A stretch of DNA of 33,183 bases from Gammaproteobacteria bacterium (GTDB lineage Bacteria > Pseudomonadota > Gammaproteobacteria > Steroidobacterales > Steroidobacteraceae). Position numbers and translations under genes: made by a program. The DNA is taken from positions 1-33,183 of the forward strand of contig JAQGOC010000377.1 in assembly GCA_028293805.1 (NCBI GenBank), read 5' to 3'. This document shows positions 1-6,705 of the stretch, one piece after another. The notes under the pieces are model-generated. The model was not told the DNA's origin and did no database searches. It saw nothing but the letters and a program-made list of their open reading frames with translations. The stretch's first letter is position 1; each line of letters opens with the position of its first letter.

Positions 1-169
1 GCAAAGTCGGAAACGACTTGTAGACCCAATGGTCGTTCTCGCGAGAAAGAGCGACAGTGCCCGGATACGTCATATCAGGCGGCGGGATCTCCGGCTCCGC
101 CACTGATGTGCAGCTGACGATCAACACCGCGAAGAAGAAGATATTTCGCGAAATCGTGTTCATAGTCAT
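1..169 (-). CDS. Putative lipoprotein, N-terminal part (runs off left edge)
   Basis: Reading on the minus strand from the ATG at 169 gives MTMNTISRNIFFFAVLIVSC followed by TSVAEPEIPPPDMTYPG and then about 20 more residues before the edge. A hydrophobic stretch at residues 10-18 ends in I-V-S-C20, a good lipobox, so the product is probably an outer-membrane or inner-membrane lipoprotein cleaved before C20. A strong Shine-Dalgarno (AGGAGG at 180-175) sits 5 nt before the first ATG and 11 nt before a second ATG (163); either start keeps the lipobox. A sigma70-like promoter lies just upstream (209-237). The remaining mature part is too short to identify a family, so function is unknown. It faces away from the catabolic operons and is probably its own transcription unit. 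Confidence 0.75.
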   Translation of the reverse strand, partial: MTMNTISRNIFFFAVLIVSCTSVAEPEIPPPDMTYPGTVALSRENDHWVYKSFPTL

Positions 170-204
170 ATTAACCTCCTGCACCGCGGCTCAGGCCATT
201 TGGA

Positions 205-217
205 GAAGATTATCTTC
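205..217. promoter_or_regulatory. 13-bp palindrome overlapping the -10 box (possible operator)
   Basis: GAAGAT-T-ATCTTC is a perfect inverted repeat with 6-bp arms and a 1-nt centre. It covers the -10 hexamer (209-214) of the promoter for the lipoprotein gene, a position where a bound repressor would block RNA polymerase. No regulator gene is adjacent, so the binding factor is unknown. Confidence 0.35.
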
Positions 218-237
218 AGGCACGGGTGCAAACTCAA
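209..237 (-). promoter_or_regulatory. Sigma70-type promoter for the left-edge lipoprotein gene
   Basis: On the minus strand TTGAGT (237-232) is followed after exactly 17 nt by GATAAT (214-209). This predicts a start of transcription near position 202 and a leader of about 33 nt carrying AGGAGG (180-175). The match is 4/6 to the -35 consensus and 5/6 to the -10 consensus. The element is seen directly; promoter activity is inferred. Confidence 0.6.
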
Positions 238-551
238 CCGGCGACCCTGCGATGCGGCATGGAGGAGTTGGTATCCGCGCCGAGCTGGCTCGCGCCAAGC
301 GGCCCCGACCTCCAACATAGTGGGCGAGCAGCGGTCGCGCACGACTGTTATAAGGGGTACTTTTCACATCAATCCATGCCCCATCACCCGCGACGCCGAT
401 CTGCTCACGGGGCACCGCAAGGAGGGAAGCCCGACGGGAGGAGCTACAACCCCCCTGTGATCGCCTCGCACGCAAGACCCAAACAGGATGGCAAGCTCCA
501 CCTTGAGCTCCGTCGGAACCCGGGCAAGGAAAACGCCCACCGCCCGTTCGG

Positions 552-604
552 TGGTTATGCCAATTGTTTGCATAACCAGCATTCTGGTTGTGCCGGTCCG
601 GCAC
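552..604. repeat. Cluster of three inverted repeats
   Basis: Three perfect inverted repeats are packed into 53 bp. TGGTTATGC (552-560) pairs with GCATAACCA (570-578), with a 9-nt spacer. CCAG-CATT-CTGG occupies 576-587. GTGCCGG-T-CCGGCAC occupies 590-604. The first has the size and spacing of a dimeric regulator site or an RNA hairpin; the third is almost spacerless, as in operators. They lie in gene-poor DNA about 380 bp upstream of the lipoprotein start, so no target gene can be assigned. Confidence 0.5.
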
Positions 605-854
605 GACAAGGGCCGCCCCTCCACCGCCTGGGAGCTGTGCCGATTGCGATGCCGAAAACGCACCTATCAGTGCATTTCTCATTTAAATTCATTAAGTTAC
701 ATCAACAACGGATCATCCGGACGAGGCCCCCGCCGATTGCCGGATTGCCAAGACCTGACATCACTCAGAATTTCCTCTGCGGAGCACATCATCCCGTCAC
801 GGCGATGCTCGCTGCAACTGCCTGAATCCGAAGGCGGTAATTGCTATAAAGCTC

Positions 855-872
855 GTAGCGGCCCCCCGCTAC
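855..872 (+). terminator. Hairpin followed by a T-rich tract (weak terminator candidate)
   Basis: GTAGCGG (855-861), a CCCC loop, and CCGCTAC (866-872) form a perfect 7-bp GC-rich stem. The plus strand then reads CCAATTTTCTTC, which is T-rich but interrupted. No plus-strand gene ends just before it, so a terminator role is doubtful. Confidence 0.25.
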
Positions 873-1265
873 CAATTTTCTTCGATGGCCATGGGCTGCT
901 CACCATGGCTCCAATCAAAACCGCTTTCAATTTGCGCCCTGTTGCGCATTTGCCGGGTTCTGCACCCAGCGATTTCTCGGTATTCTGCCAATCACCATTT
1001 GGTAACTCAAGAGTGAGCGAGCGCTTCCCTCCGTTCGGTCTCCCTGCTGGATGCGCTGCTGGCTGAAGTGCGGCGCGTTCCGGACAATCAACACTTCTCC
1101 CTAGTCAGCTCCACGGGCGTTGGCAATAGTGTTGGCCAGGCAGGGTGGACGCCGCTCACGCGCTCGATATCACCAAGGATCTGGCGCCCGGCAATCCTAG
1201 AGGCGCCTACGAGATTCGACCGATCGCCGTGTTCAATCCCGAAGGCAACGTAAGGTAGTCGGCTC

Positions 1266-1970
1266 TCATCCTCGGCCAAATACGCGAACCGAAGCCCCAT
1301 TCACGGCGCGCGCCTCGTCAGACACGAGGAACAGGACGACGTCCGCAATAGCATCCGGCTGTACCCAGCGCTTGACGTCCGCATCGGGCATGTCGGCACG
1401 ATTCTGTGGCGTATCGATGACTCCCGGCAGAATCGAGTTCACCGTAATGTCGTGGGCTCCAAGTTCTGCCGCGAGGGATTCGGTGAGCCGTTCCACGCCC
1501 GCTTTCGACGCCGTATAGGCGCCCATACCCGCGCCGGCACGCGCCGCTGCGCCCGCGCCGACATTGACGATGCGGCCGCGTCCGGACGCGAGCAGGTAGG
1601 GCAGCACGGCTTTTGAAGCGACCACCGCGGTCTTGAGATTCATGTGGAACATGAGATCCCAGGTCGCGACGTCGCCGTGCTCGAGCGTTTCCGAACGAAA
1701 GCCACCCGCCACATTGATGAGAGCGTCGATTCGCGCCGTTCGCGCAGTGACGGTCGCGATCGCTTTGCTCGCGTCATCGAGTCTTGCAAGGTCCACACCT
1801 GAGAGCAGCACGTGCGGACCAGTGAATTCGGCGGCCAAGGTCGCGGACGGAGGTGCTCGGCCGAGCATTGCAACGGTGGCCCCCGCAGCGGAGCATTTGC
1901 GGGCCACTGCGCTCCCAAGCGCGCCGAATCCGCCGGTGACGATGACTACCCGACCTTGCATGCTGCTCAT
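1266..1970 (-). CDS. SDR-family NAD(P)-dependent oxidoreductase lacking the usual catalytic Ser
   Basis: 234 aa, the normal size of a classical short-chain dehydrogenase/reductase. The Rossmann glycine motif TGGFGALG lies at residues 12-19, D60 is where the adenine-ring-contacting Asp usually is, and NVAGG (86-90), N111 and Y152-x3-K156 follow in standard order. The catalytic Ser, normally 13 residues before the Tyr, is A139 in the segment RIVNVGAGAA. A related group of bacterial SDRs has this Gly/Ala version, so the protein may still be active or may use substrate groups to replace Ser. It is the last gene of the kinase, acyl-CoA dehydrogenase, SDR operon, 27 bp after the dehydrogenase. By analogy with levulinate (lva) clusters it may interconvert a keto- and hydroxyacyl-CoA, which is inference. 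The start could be M1 or M4. Confidence 0.88.
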   Translation of the reverse strand: MSSMQGRVVIVTGGFGALGSAVARKCSAAGATVAMLGRAPPSATLAAEFTGPHVLLSGVDLARLDDASKAIATVTARTARIDALINVAGGFRSETLEHGDVATWDLMFHMNLKTAVVASKAVLPYLLASGRGRIVNVGAGAAARAGAGMGAYTASKAGVERLTESLAAELGAHDITVNSILPGVIDTPQNRADMPDADVKRWVQPDAIADVVLFLVSDEARAVNGASVRVFGRG

Positions 1971-1997
1971 GAGTCGTCCCCAATCCTAATGCCAATC

Positions 1998-3200
1998 CTA
2001 GGGTCCCCAACGCCAAAACTCTTCGCGGGCAGCGAGATACAATTTCGCAATGACCATCTTGTGCACCTCGGAGGCGCCATCGACCAAGCGTGCTTGGCGC
2101 GCATACCGATACATCCATTCGACCGGCGTATCCTTGCTGTAACCGCGGGCACCCTGCAGCTGCAAGGCCGTATCGACCACCCTGTGCAGCGTCTCGGCGA
2201 CGTGGATCTTGGCAATCGAGATGTCCTGGCGTGCACGATCCTTCTGATCGAGCCGCCACGCGGCGCGCATCGTCAGCAGCCGGCCGATCTCGATCTGCAT
2301 CGCGCCTTCCGCGAGCAGCCACTGCACCCCTTGGTGATCCTTCAGCTTCGAGCCGAAGTTGTCACGCTCGCGCACGTAGTCTCCCGCGATCTGCATGGCA
2401 CGTTGAGCCATGCCGAGCCAACGCATGCAATGAGTGAGGCGCGCCGGCCCCAGACGGATCTGAGTCACCTTCAGCCCTGCGCCTACGCCCATCAGCACGT
2501 CGTCGTCGGGAACCTGGAGACCATCGAATTCGAGCTCACAATGACCTCCGTGCTCCTCGGGACCCATGATCGGAATGCGCCGGACGATGCGCCAGCCCGG
2601 CTGATTCGCGTGGAATAGAAACGCCGTCAATCCATTGCGCGAGTCCTGCGAGGTGCGCGCGATGACTATGAAATGCTCCGCCGCCTGAGCGCCTGTGATG
2701 AACCACTTGCGCCCGCGAATCACCCAATTGCCGCCAACGCGCTCGGCGCTCGTGAGCATGGCTCCGCTCGGATCGCTCCCTGCGCCGGGCATCGGCTCCG
2801 TCATGGCGAAAGCGGAGCGCACGGTGCCGTCAACGACCGGCTGCAACCACCAGCGCTTCTGCTGAGTTGTGCCCACTTTCTCGACCAGCCGCATGTTGCC
2901 CTCATCAGGCGCTGCGCAATTGAAACAAACGGGACCGAAGATCGACTTGCCCATCTCTTCATACAACGCGGCGAGACCGACGAACGGCAAGCCGAGTCCG
3001 CCATGCTCGGCAGACAGCTGCGGAGCCCACAAGCCTGCGGCCTTCACGTCCTGGCGAACGCGAGCGAGTACTTCCAAGCGAATATTTTCATGGTCGTCGT
3101 AGTTCGCGCGGTCCGCCTCCAGGGGCTGAATCCGACCAATGACGAATTCGCGCACTCTCCGGCGTAGCGCGTCGATTACCGCAGGCAGGGTGAAGTCCAT
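1998..3200 (-). CDS. Acyl-CoA dehydrogenase, ACAD10/ACAD11-like
   Basis: 400 aa from the ATG at 3200. A longer frame reaches 3257 but would overlap the kinase gene and adds no conserved sequence, so I chose the internal Met. Family signatures include the FAD/substrate motif FAMTEPMPGAGSDPSG (131-146), KWFITGA (165-171), the R-D-N-F-G helix (279-283) and the C-terminal segment LVDGASEVHK (372-381). D374 sits where medium-chain enzymes have their catalytic Glu; an Asp there and the DGxxEVH pattern are typical of the ACAD10/11 branch. The gene lies 26 bp after an APH-type kinase, which matches the domain order in vertebrate ACAD10/11 and the LvaA/LvaC pair of Pseudomonas putida. In those systems a 4-hydroxyacyl-CoA is phosphorylated and the dehydrogenase fold helps expel phosphate, giving a 3-hydroxyacyl-CoA. 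That specific reaction is inferred here. Confidence 0.92.
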   Translation of the reverse strand: MDFTLPAVIDALRRRVREFVIGRIQPLEADRANYDDHENIRLEVLARVRQDVKAAGLWAPQLSAEHGGLGLPFVGLAALYEEMGKSIFGPVCFNCAAPDEGNMRLVEKVGTTQQKRWWLQPVVDGTVRSAFAMTEPMPGAGSDPSGAMLTSAERVGGNWVIRGRKWFITGAQAAEHFIVIARTSQDSRNGLTAFLFHANQPGWRIVRRIPIMGPEEHGGHCELEFDGLQVPDDDVLMGVGAGLKVTQIRLGPARLTHCMRWLGMAQRAMQIAGDYVRERDNFGSKLKDHQGVQWLLAEGAMQIEIGRLLTMRAAWRLDQKDRARQDISIAKIHVAETLHRVVDTALQLQGARGYSKDTPVEWMYRYARQARLVDGASEVHKMVIAKLYLAAREEFWRWGP

Positions 3201-3226
3201 CGGATGCCCCGTGAGTGTGCAGTGAA

Positions 3227-4264
3227 TCAGTGTCCGGTTTGCTCGGCCCGAGCCCACGCGAGGTCAGCCAACTGCTCGACGCCGGCAGCATACTCGCGTG
3301 CGCGTGCACTCACCGCGGTGCCGCGGGCAATCCTGCCGCGGATTCCGTGGCAGATAGCCGCAAACCTGAACAAGCTGAAGACGATGTAGAATTCCAGATC
3401 CGGGATCGACCGACGCCCGGTGCGCTCGCAGTAGGCCGCCACGTTCCACGCCTCGGACGGAATATTCAACGCTGCGAGATCTCTGCCCGCGAGGCCCGCG
3501 ATGGCCATGTCTGGCAGGTGATACATCATCAGGTGGTAACCGAAGTCCGCCAGAGGATTGCCGAGCGTCGAGAGCTCCCAGTCCAGAATCGCCACGACAC
3601 GAGGCTCAGTCGGGTGAAACACCAGGTTGTCGCAGCGAAAATCGCCGTGTACCAGGGCAACTTCATCCACCGCCGGAATCCGGGCGTCGAGCCACTCGAT
3701 CAACCCGTCCATCGCCGCGATGCGCCGCCCTGCTGCATCTTCCTGGTAAAGAGCCGCCCAGCGCCGAATCTGCCGGCGCACGTAGTCCTGCGGCTTGCCG
3801 AAGTCGGCCAGACCGAGTGCCGTGAAATCCACCGTGTGCACGCTCGCGATGGCCGCATTCATAGCGTCGAAATACGCGGGTCGCTGTTCACGAGCGACCT
3901 CGGGTAGGGAAACGTCCCAGAATATCCGCCCGCGCACGCGCTCCATGATGAAAAACCGCGTACCGATCACCGCCTCGTCCAGGCACAGCGCGAAGGTTTT
4001 GGGCACCGGAACCCGGGTTCCCGCACCCAGCGCGGTCATCACGCGATATTCGCGCTCGATCGCATGCGCGGACGCGTGTAGCTGCCCCGGCGGCTTACGT
4101 CGCAGCACGAATTCCCGCTCCGGCGTCACGAGCAAATAAGTCGGATTCGACTGCCCCGCGGTGATTTGCCGCACTGTGAGCGGACCGCGTAAGTGCTGCA
4201 CGTGCTCGCGCAGGTACGCCCCCAGGCGCGACTCGTCGAGCGGAAATCCCTGCGGGCTACTCAT
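3227..4264 (-). CDS. APH-fold phosphotransferase, ACAD10/11 kinase-like (LvaA-type)
   Basis: 345 aa. Kinase-fold landmarks are the N-lobe ITAGQSNPTYLL (34-45), VLRRKPPG (53-60) with the ATP-site Lys, the catalytic loop VHGDFRCDNLVF (205-216, D208 as base, N213) and the metal site LDWE (227-230, D228), followed by LGNPLADFGY. This is the acyl-CoA dehydrogenase-associated branch of the aminoglycoside phosphotransferase superfamily, not a resistance enzyme. The gene is first of a three-gene operon with the acyl-CoA dehydrogenase (26 bp apart) and SDR. The likely role is phosphorylation of the hydroxyl of a 4- or 5-hydroxyacyl-CoA, as shown for LvaA and ACAD11; the substrate is inferred. A GGAG ribosome site lies 8 nt before the ATG. 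I see no LvaB-like small partner gene, which P. putida LvaA needs. Confidence 0.9.
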   Translation of the reverse strand: MSSPQGFPLDESRLGAYLREHVQHLRGPLTVRQITAGQSNPTYLLVTPEREFVLRRKPPGQLHASAHAIEREYRVMTALGAGTRVPVPKTFALCLDEAVIGTRFFIMERVRGRIFWDVSLPEVAREQRPAYFDAMNAAIASVHTVDFTALGLADFGKPQDYVRRQIRRWAALYQEDAAGRRIAAMDGLIEWLDARIPAVDEVALVHGDFRCDNLVFHPTEPRVVAILDWELSTLGNPLADFGYHLMMYHLPDMAIAGLAGRDLAALNIPSEAWNVAAYCERTGRRSIPDLEFYIVFSLFRFAAICHGIRGRIARGTAVSARAREYAAGVEQLADLAWARAEQTGH

Positions 4265-4350
4265 GAGTTGGCTCCAACCTCAGCGCGAATGCTCGCCGTG
4301 CCGCGGTCCGCGGCGGGGCGCTTGACATTCGTTCCGGATCTGATGGACCA

Positions 4351-4368
4351 TATACTCGACTCAAGTCG
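4351..4368 (+). promoter_or_regulatory. Site A: TATACT abutting a CGACT-N2-AGTCG palindrome
   Basis: TATACT (4351-4356) is directly followed by CGACTCAAGTCG (4357-4368), a perfect 5-bp-arm inverted repeat. It lies 29 bp before the TonB receptor ATG, in the divergent gap with the kinase gene. The same arrangement recurs at 26314-26331 and, less perfectly, on the minus strand at 23752-23735. TTGACA occurs at 4322-4327 but 23 nt from TATACT, so the -35 is uncertain. I infer a -10 box plus operator for the TetR regulator at 25448-26083. Confidence 0.6.
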
Positions 4369-4397
4369 TATACAAGGTCCGGGAGAAGAATAACTCT

Positions 4398-6701
4398 ATG
4401 CGCACACCGAGCCACTGTTTGCACGTGAGATTCCGCAGCCCCGCTCTCGTAAATTTCCGCAGTCCCGCTCTAACGTTACTATTGCTGGTGTGCGGCCTGA
4501 CGGCGGCGCCGGCGCGCGCGCAAACGGCGCCCGCGGCGGCGGAGCTCGACGAAATCATTGTCACTGCGGAAAAGCGCAGCGAGAACCTGCAGAACGTGCC
4601 GCTGAGCATTACAGCGGTGACGGGCGTCGCGCTGGAAGAAAGCGGCGCGCGGACCGTAAGCGATATCTCGAGGCTCGTGCCGGGGCTGTCTGTTTCCAGT
4701 ACCGGTCCGGGACAGAGCGAGGTGATCGTCCGAGGCATTTCCTCCGGCATCGCTCTGAGCATTCTCGGCAACGTCGCGACGGTCGGGTACTACCTCGACG
4801 AAACGCCGGTATCCGATCTGTCCCGCAATCTAGATGCCGCGCTGGTCGACCTCGAGCGCGTCGAGGTGCTGCGCGGCCCACAGGGCACGTTGTACGGCAC
4901 GAGCTCGATGGGAGGCGCGATCCGGTACATCTCTCACAAGCCGGACCTGAATGAATTCTCGGCGAGATCCAGTCTCGCGTTGTCGCACACGGATCACTCC
5001 GGGGAACTCAACCGCGAGGCCGACGGCGTCGTCAACATTCCGCTGATCCCCGGAAAACTGGCCGTTCGCGCGGCTGCATTCTTCCAGGGCTGGGGTGGCT
5101 ACATCGATCGCTACGCGATCGACCCGACCAACTACGCGCTGATCGATCCGAACGTGCCCGTCAGACGGAACGTCAACTCATCGAGGCTGGGCGGGGCGCG
5201 CATCTCCGTGAAGTTTCAGCCCAACGACTACCTCGAGCTGCTGCCCTCCGTTCTGTTTCAAAAGACGGCCGTGGATGACCCGTCCACGATCGACAAGCCA
5301 CCGGGATCGCTCGACAACGCGATTCAAGTACGGGATATCGAAGAATGGCAGACCGATGTTGTCAAGCTCGCCAATCTGACCGCGACGGTCAAGTTGCCGC
5401 AGTTCGAGATCGTCTCCTCGACCTCCTACTACGATCGGGTGCCGGACAGCATCGAGGACTGGTCCAAGCTCGCCTCGTACGTGCTGGGGGAAGCGCCCTA
5501 TCCCTTCTACCAGTTCACGCGCTTTTCCCAGAAGAGCTGGACCGAGGAGCTGCGAGTATCCAAGAGCGCGGGGCCGCTGCGCGGTGTGGTCGGCGTGTAC
5601 TACCAGACCCGCAACAACGGCCTGATCATCGACGATCCGGTCTCTCCCGGATACAACGAAAGGTTCGGCACGAACGTCGACACATTCTTCACCACCGACG
5701 AGACGACCAAGACCCGCGACCGCGCGGCCTTCACGGAGCTCAACTACGACGCGACGTCGAAGTTCACCATCACAGCCGGAGTGCGTACGTCGAAGACCAC
5801 GCAGACGCACGAGTCGGTGTCGGACGGATACTTCAATGGCGGCCCCTCGTCGGACAATAACACGACTTCTTCCAGAAGCACGACGCCCAAGTTCGGAATT
5901 TCCTACCAGGCGACACCAGACGCGCTGTTGTACGCGACCACGGCAAAGGGAGCTCGGCCGGGCGGCTCGCAGCACTTCGTCCCCGTGCCCTTCTGCACAC
6001 CCTACTTGGAGGGGCTTGGACTGACGCAAGCGCCGAAGGAATATGCTCCCGACAGTTTGTGGAGTTACGAGATCGGCTCGAAGAATCGCCTCTACGGCGG
6101 GCACTTGGTCGTCAATGCATCCGCGTACTACATCGACTGGAAGACGATCCAGCAGGAAGTCAACCTGGGCTGCGGGTTTCCCATCATCAGCAACTTTGGC
6201 AGAGCCAAGAGCAGAGGCGCGGAGCTCGAGAGCACGCTGCGTCCAATGCCGGGACTGACCTTGTCCGCAAACGCCGCGTATACGGAAGCTACTGCGGAGA
6301 GCGAGACTTTCGGTGTCCCGGTCCAGATCGGCGACCCTCTTCTCAACACGCCCAAATGGGCGTACGGCGCTGCCGTGGACTACACCCACCAGATCAGCCC
6401 GGCGTTCGAGCTCATCAGCCATATCGATTCTAGCTACACAAGCTGGACCGCCGCGGTGTTCGACAAAACGAACCCGTTCTATCGCCGGCCGCCATACAAC
6501 CTGGTGAATCTCAACGTCGGATTGCACAGCTTGTCGGGGCATTGGCGCGCCAGGCTGTTCATGGACAATGTCACGAACCGCCACGCCGAAACCGGCCAGT
6601 ACTTCTCCAATACGGGCAACAGCGACTTTCCGCCGGACATTCGCGCCTTGGGGCTGAACAGGCCCCGCACCACCGGGATTCGCGCCGAGTACGGGTTTTA
6701 G
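4398..6701 (+). CDS. TonB-dependent outer-membrane receptor
   Basis: 767 aa, a typical receptor length. A signal peptide ends around ARA-Q42 after a hydrophobic core LTLLLLVCGLTAA. The plug domain begins with DEIIVTAEKRSENLQNVPLS (51-70), continues through VRGISSG and LRGPQGTLYGTSSMGGAIRYIS, and the beta-barrel ends in a terminal aromatic residue (EYGF). Such receptors import bulky or scarce substrates with TonB/ExbBD energy; the substrate is unknown. It is first in an operon with a PQQ dehydrogenase (4 bp gap) and an MFS carrier, so it probably brings the dehydrogenase substrate into the periplasm. GGGAGAAG (4381-4388) is the likely ribosome site. Site A lies immediately upstream. The N-terminal extension before the signal core contains an eight-residue duplication (FRSPALVN / FRSPAL). 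Confidence 0.95.
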   Translation: MRTPSHCLHVRFRSPALVNFRSPALTLLLLVCGLTAAPARAQTAPAAAELDEIIVTAEKRSENLQNVPLSITAVTGVALEESGARTVSDISRLVPGLSVSSTGPGQSEVIVRGISSGIALSILGNVATVGYYLDETPVSDLSRNLDAALVDLERVEVLRGPQGTLYGTSSMGGAIRYISHKPDLNEFSARSSLALSHTDHSGELNREADGVVNIPLIPGKLAVRAAAFFQGWGGYIDRYAIDPTNYALIDPNVPVRRNVNSSRLGGARISVKFQPNDYLELLPSVLFQKTAVDDPSTIDKPPGSLDNAIQVRDIEEWQTDVVKLANLTATVKLPQFEIVSSTSYYDRVPDSIEDWSKLASYVLGEAPYPFYQFTRFSQKSWTEELRVSKSAGPLRGVVGVYYQTRNNGLIIDDPVSPGYNERFGTNVDTFFTTDETTKTRDRAAFTELNYDATSKFTITAGVRTSKTTQTHESVSDGYFNGGPSSDNNTTSSRSTTPKFGISYQATPDALLYATTAKGARPGGSQHFVPVPFCTPYLEGLGLTQAPKEYAPDSLWSYEIGSKNRLYGGHLVVNASAYYIDWKTIQQEVNLGCGFPIISNFGRAKSRGAELESTLRPMPGLTLSANAAYTEATAESETFGVPVQIGDPLLNTPKWAYGAAVDYTHQISPAFELISHIDSSYTSWTAAVFDKTNPFYRRPPYNLVNLNVGLHSLSGHWRARLFMDNVTNRHAETGQYFSNTGNSDFPPDIRALGLNRPRTTGIRAEYGF
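4431..4470 (+). repeat. Short tandem duplication within the signal-peptide region
   Basis: TTCCGCAGCCCCGCTC (4431-4446) recurs with one change as TTCCGCAGTCCCGCTC (4455-4470), a period of 24 bp, in frame. It duplicates the peptide FRSPAL before the hydrophobic core of the TonB receptor signal peptide, which suggests a recent slippage or duplication event. Confidence 0.6.
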
Positions 6702-6705
6702 AGTC

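Larger units (their letters stand above)
238..1265. other. About 1 kb with no convincing gene
   Basis: Open frames exist here on both strands (for example 191-682 minus and 226-825 plus), but their translations are rich in Arg/Ser/Pro/Gly, mutually overlapping and without any recognisable domain, and none has a good ribosome-binding site. I read them as chance frames of GC-rich DNA. What the stretch does hold is a cluster of inverted repeats (552-604), a hairpin (855-872) and an AT-rich patch around 675-705. It could be a decayed gene or element; I recognise no remnant. Confidence 0.5.

Noticed and set aside
191-1066. Several overlapping open frames of 86-199 codons in the left gap
   Set aside because: No domain, no ribosome site, biased composition and mutual overlap on both strands; I could not support any of them as a gene.
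3201-3257. Longer start for the acyl-CoA dehydrogenase
   Set aside because: It would overlap the kinase gene by 31 bp and adds 19 residues without family similarity; the Met at 3200 fits the family start.
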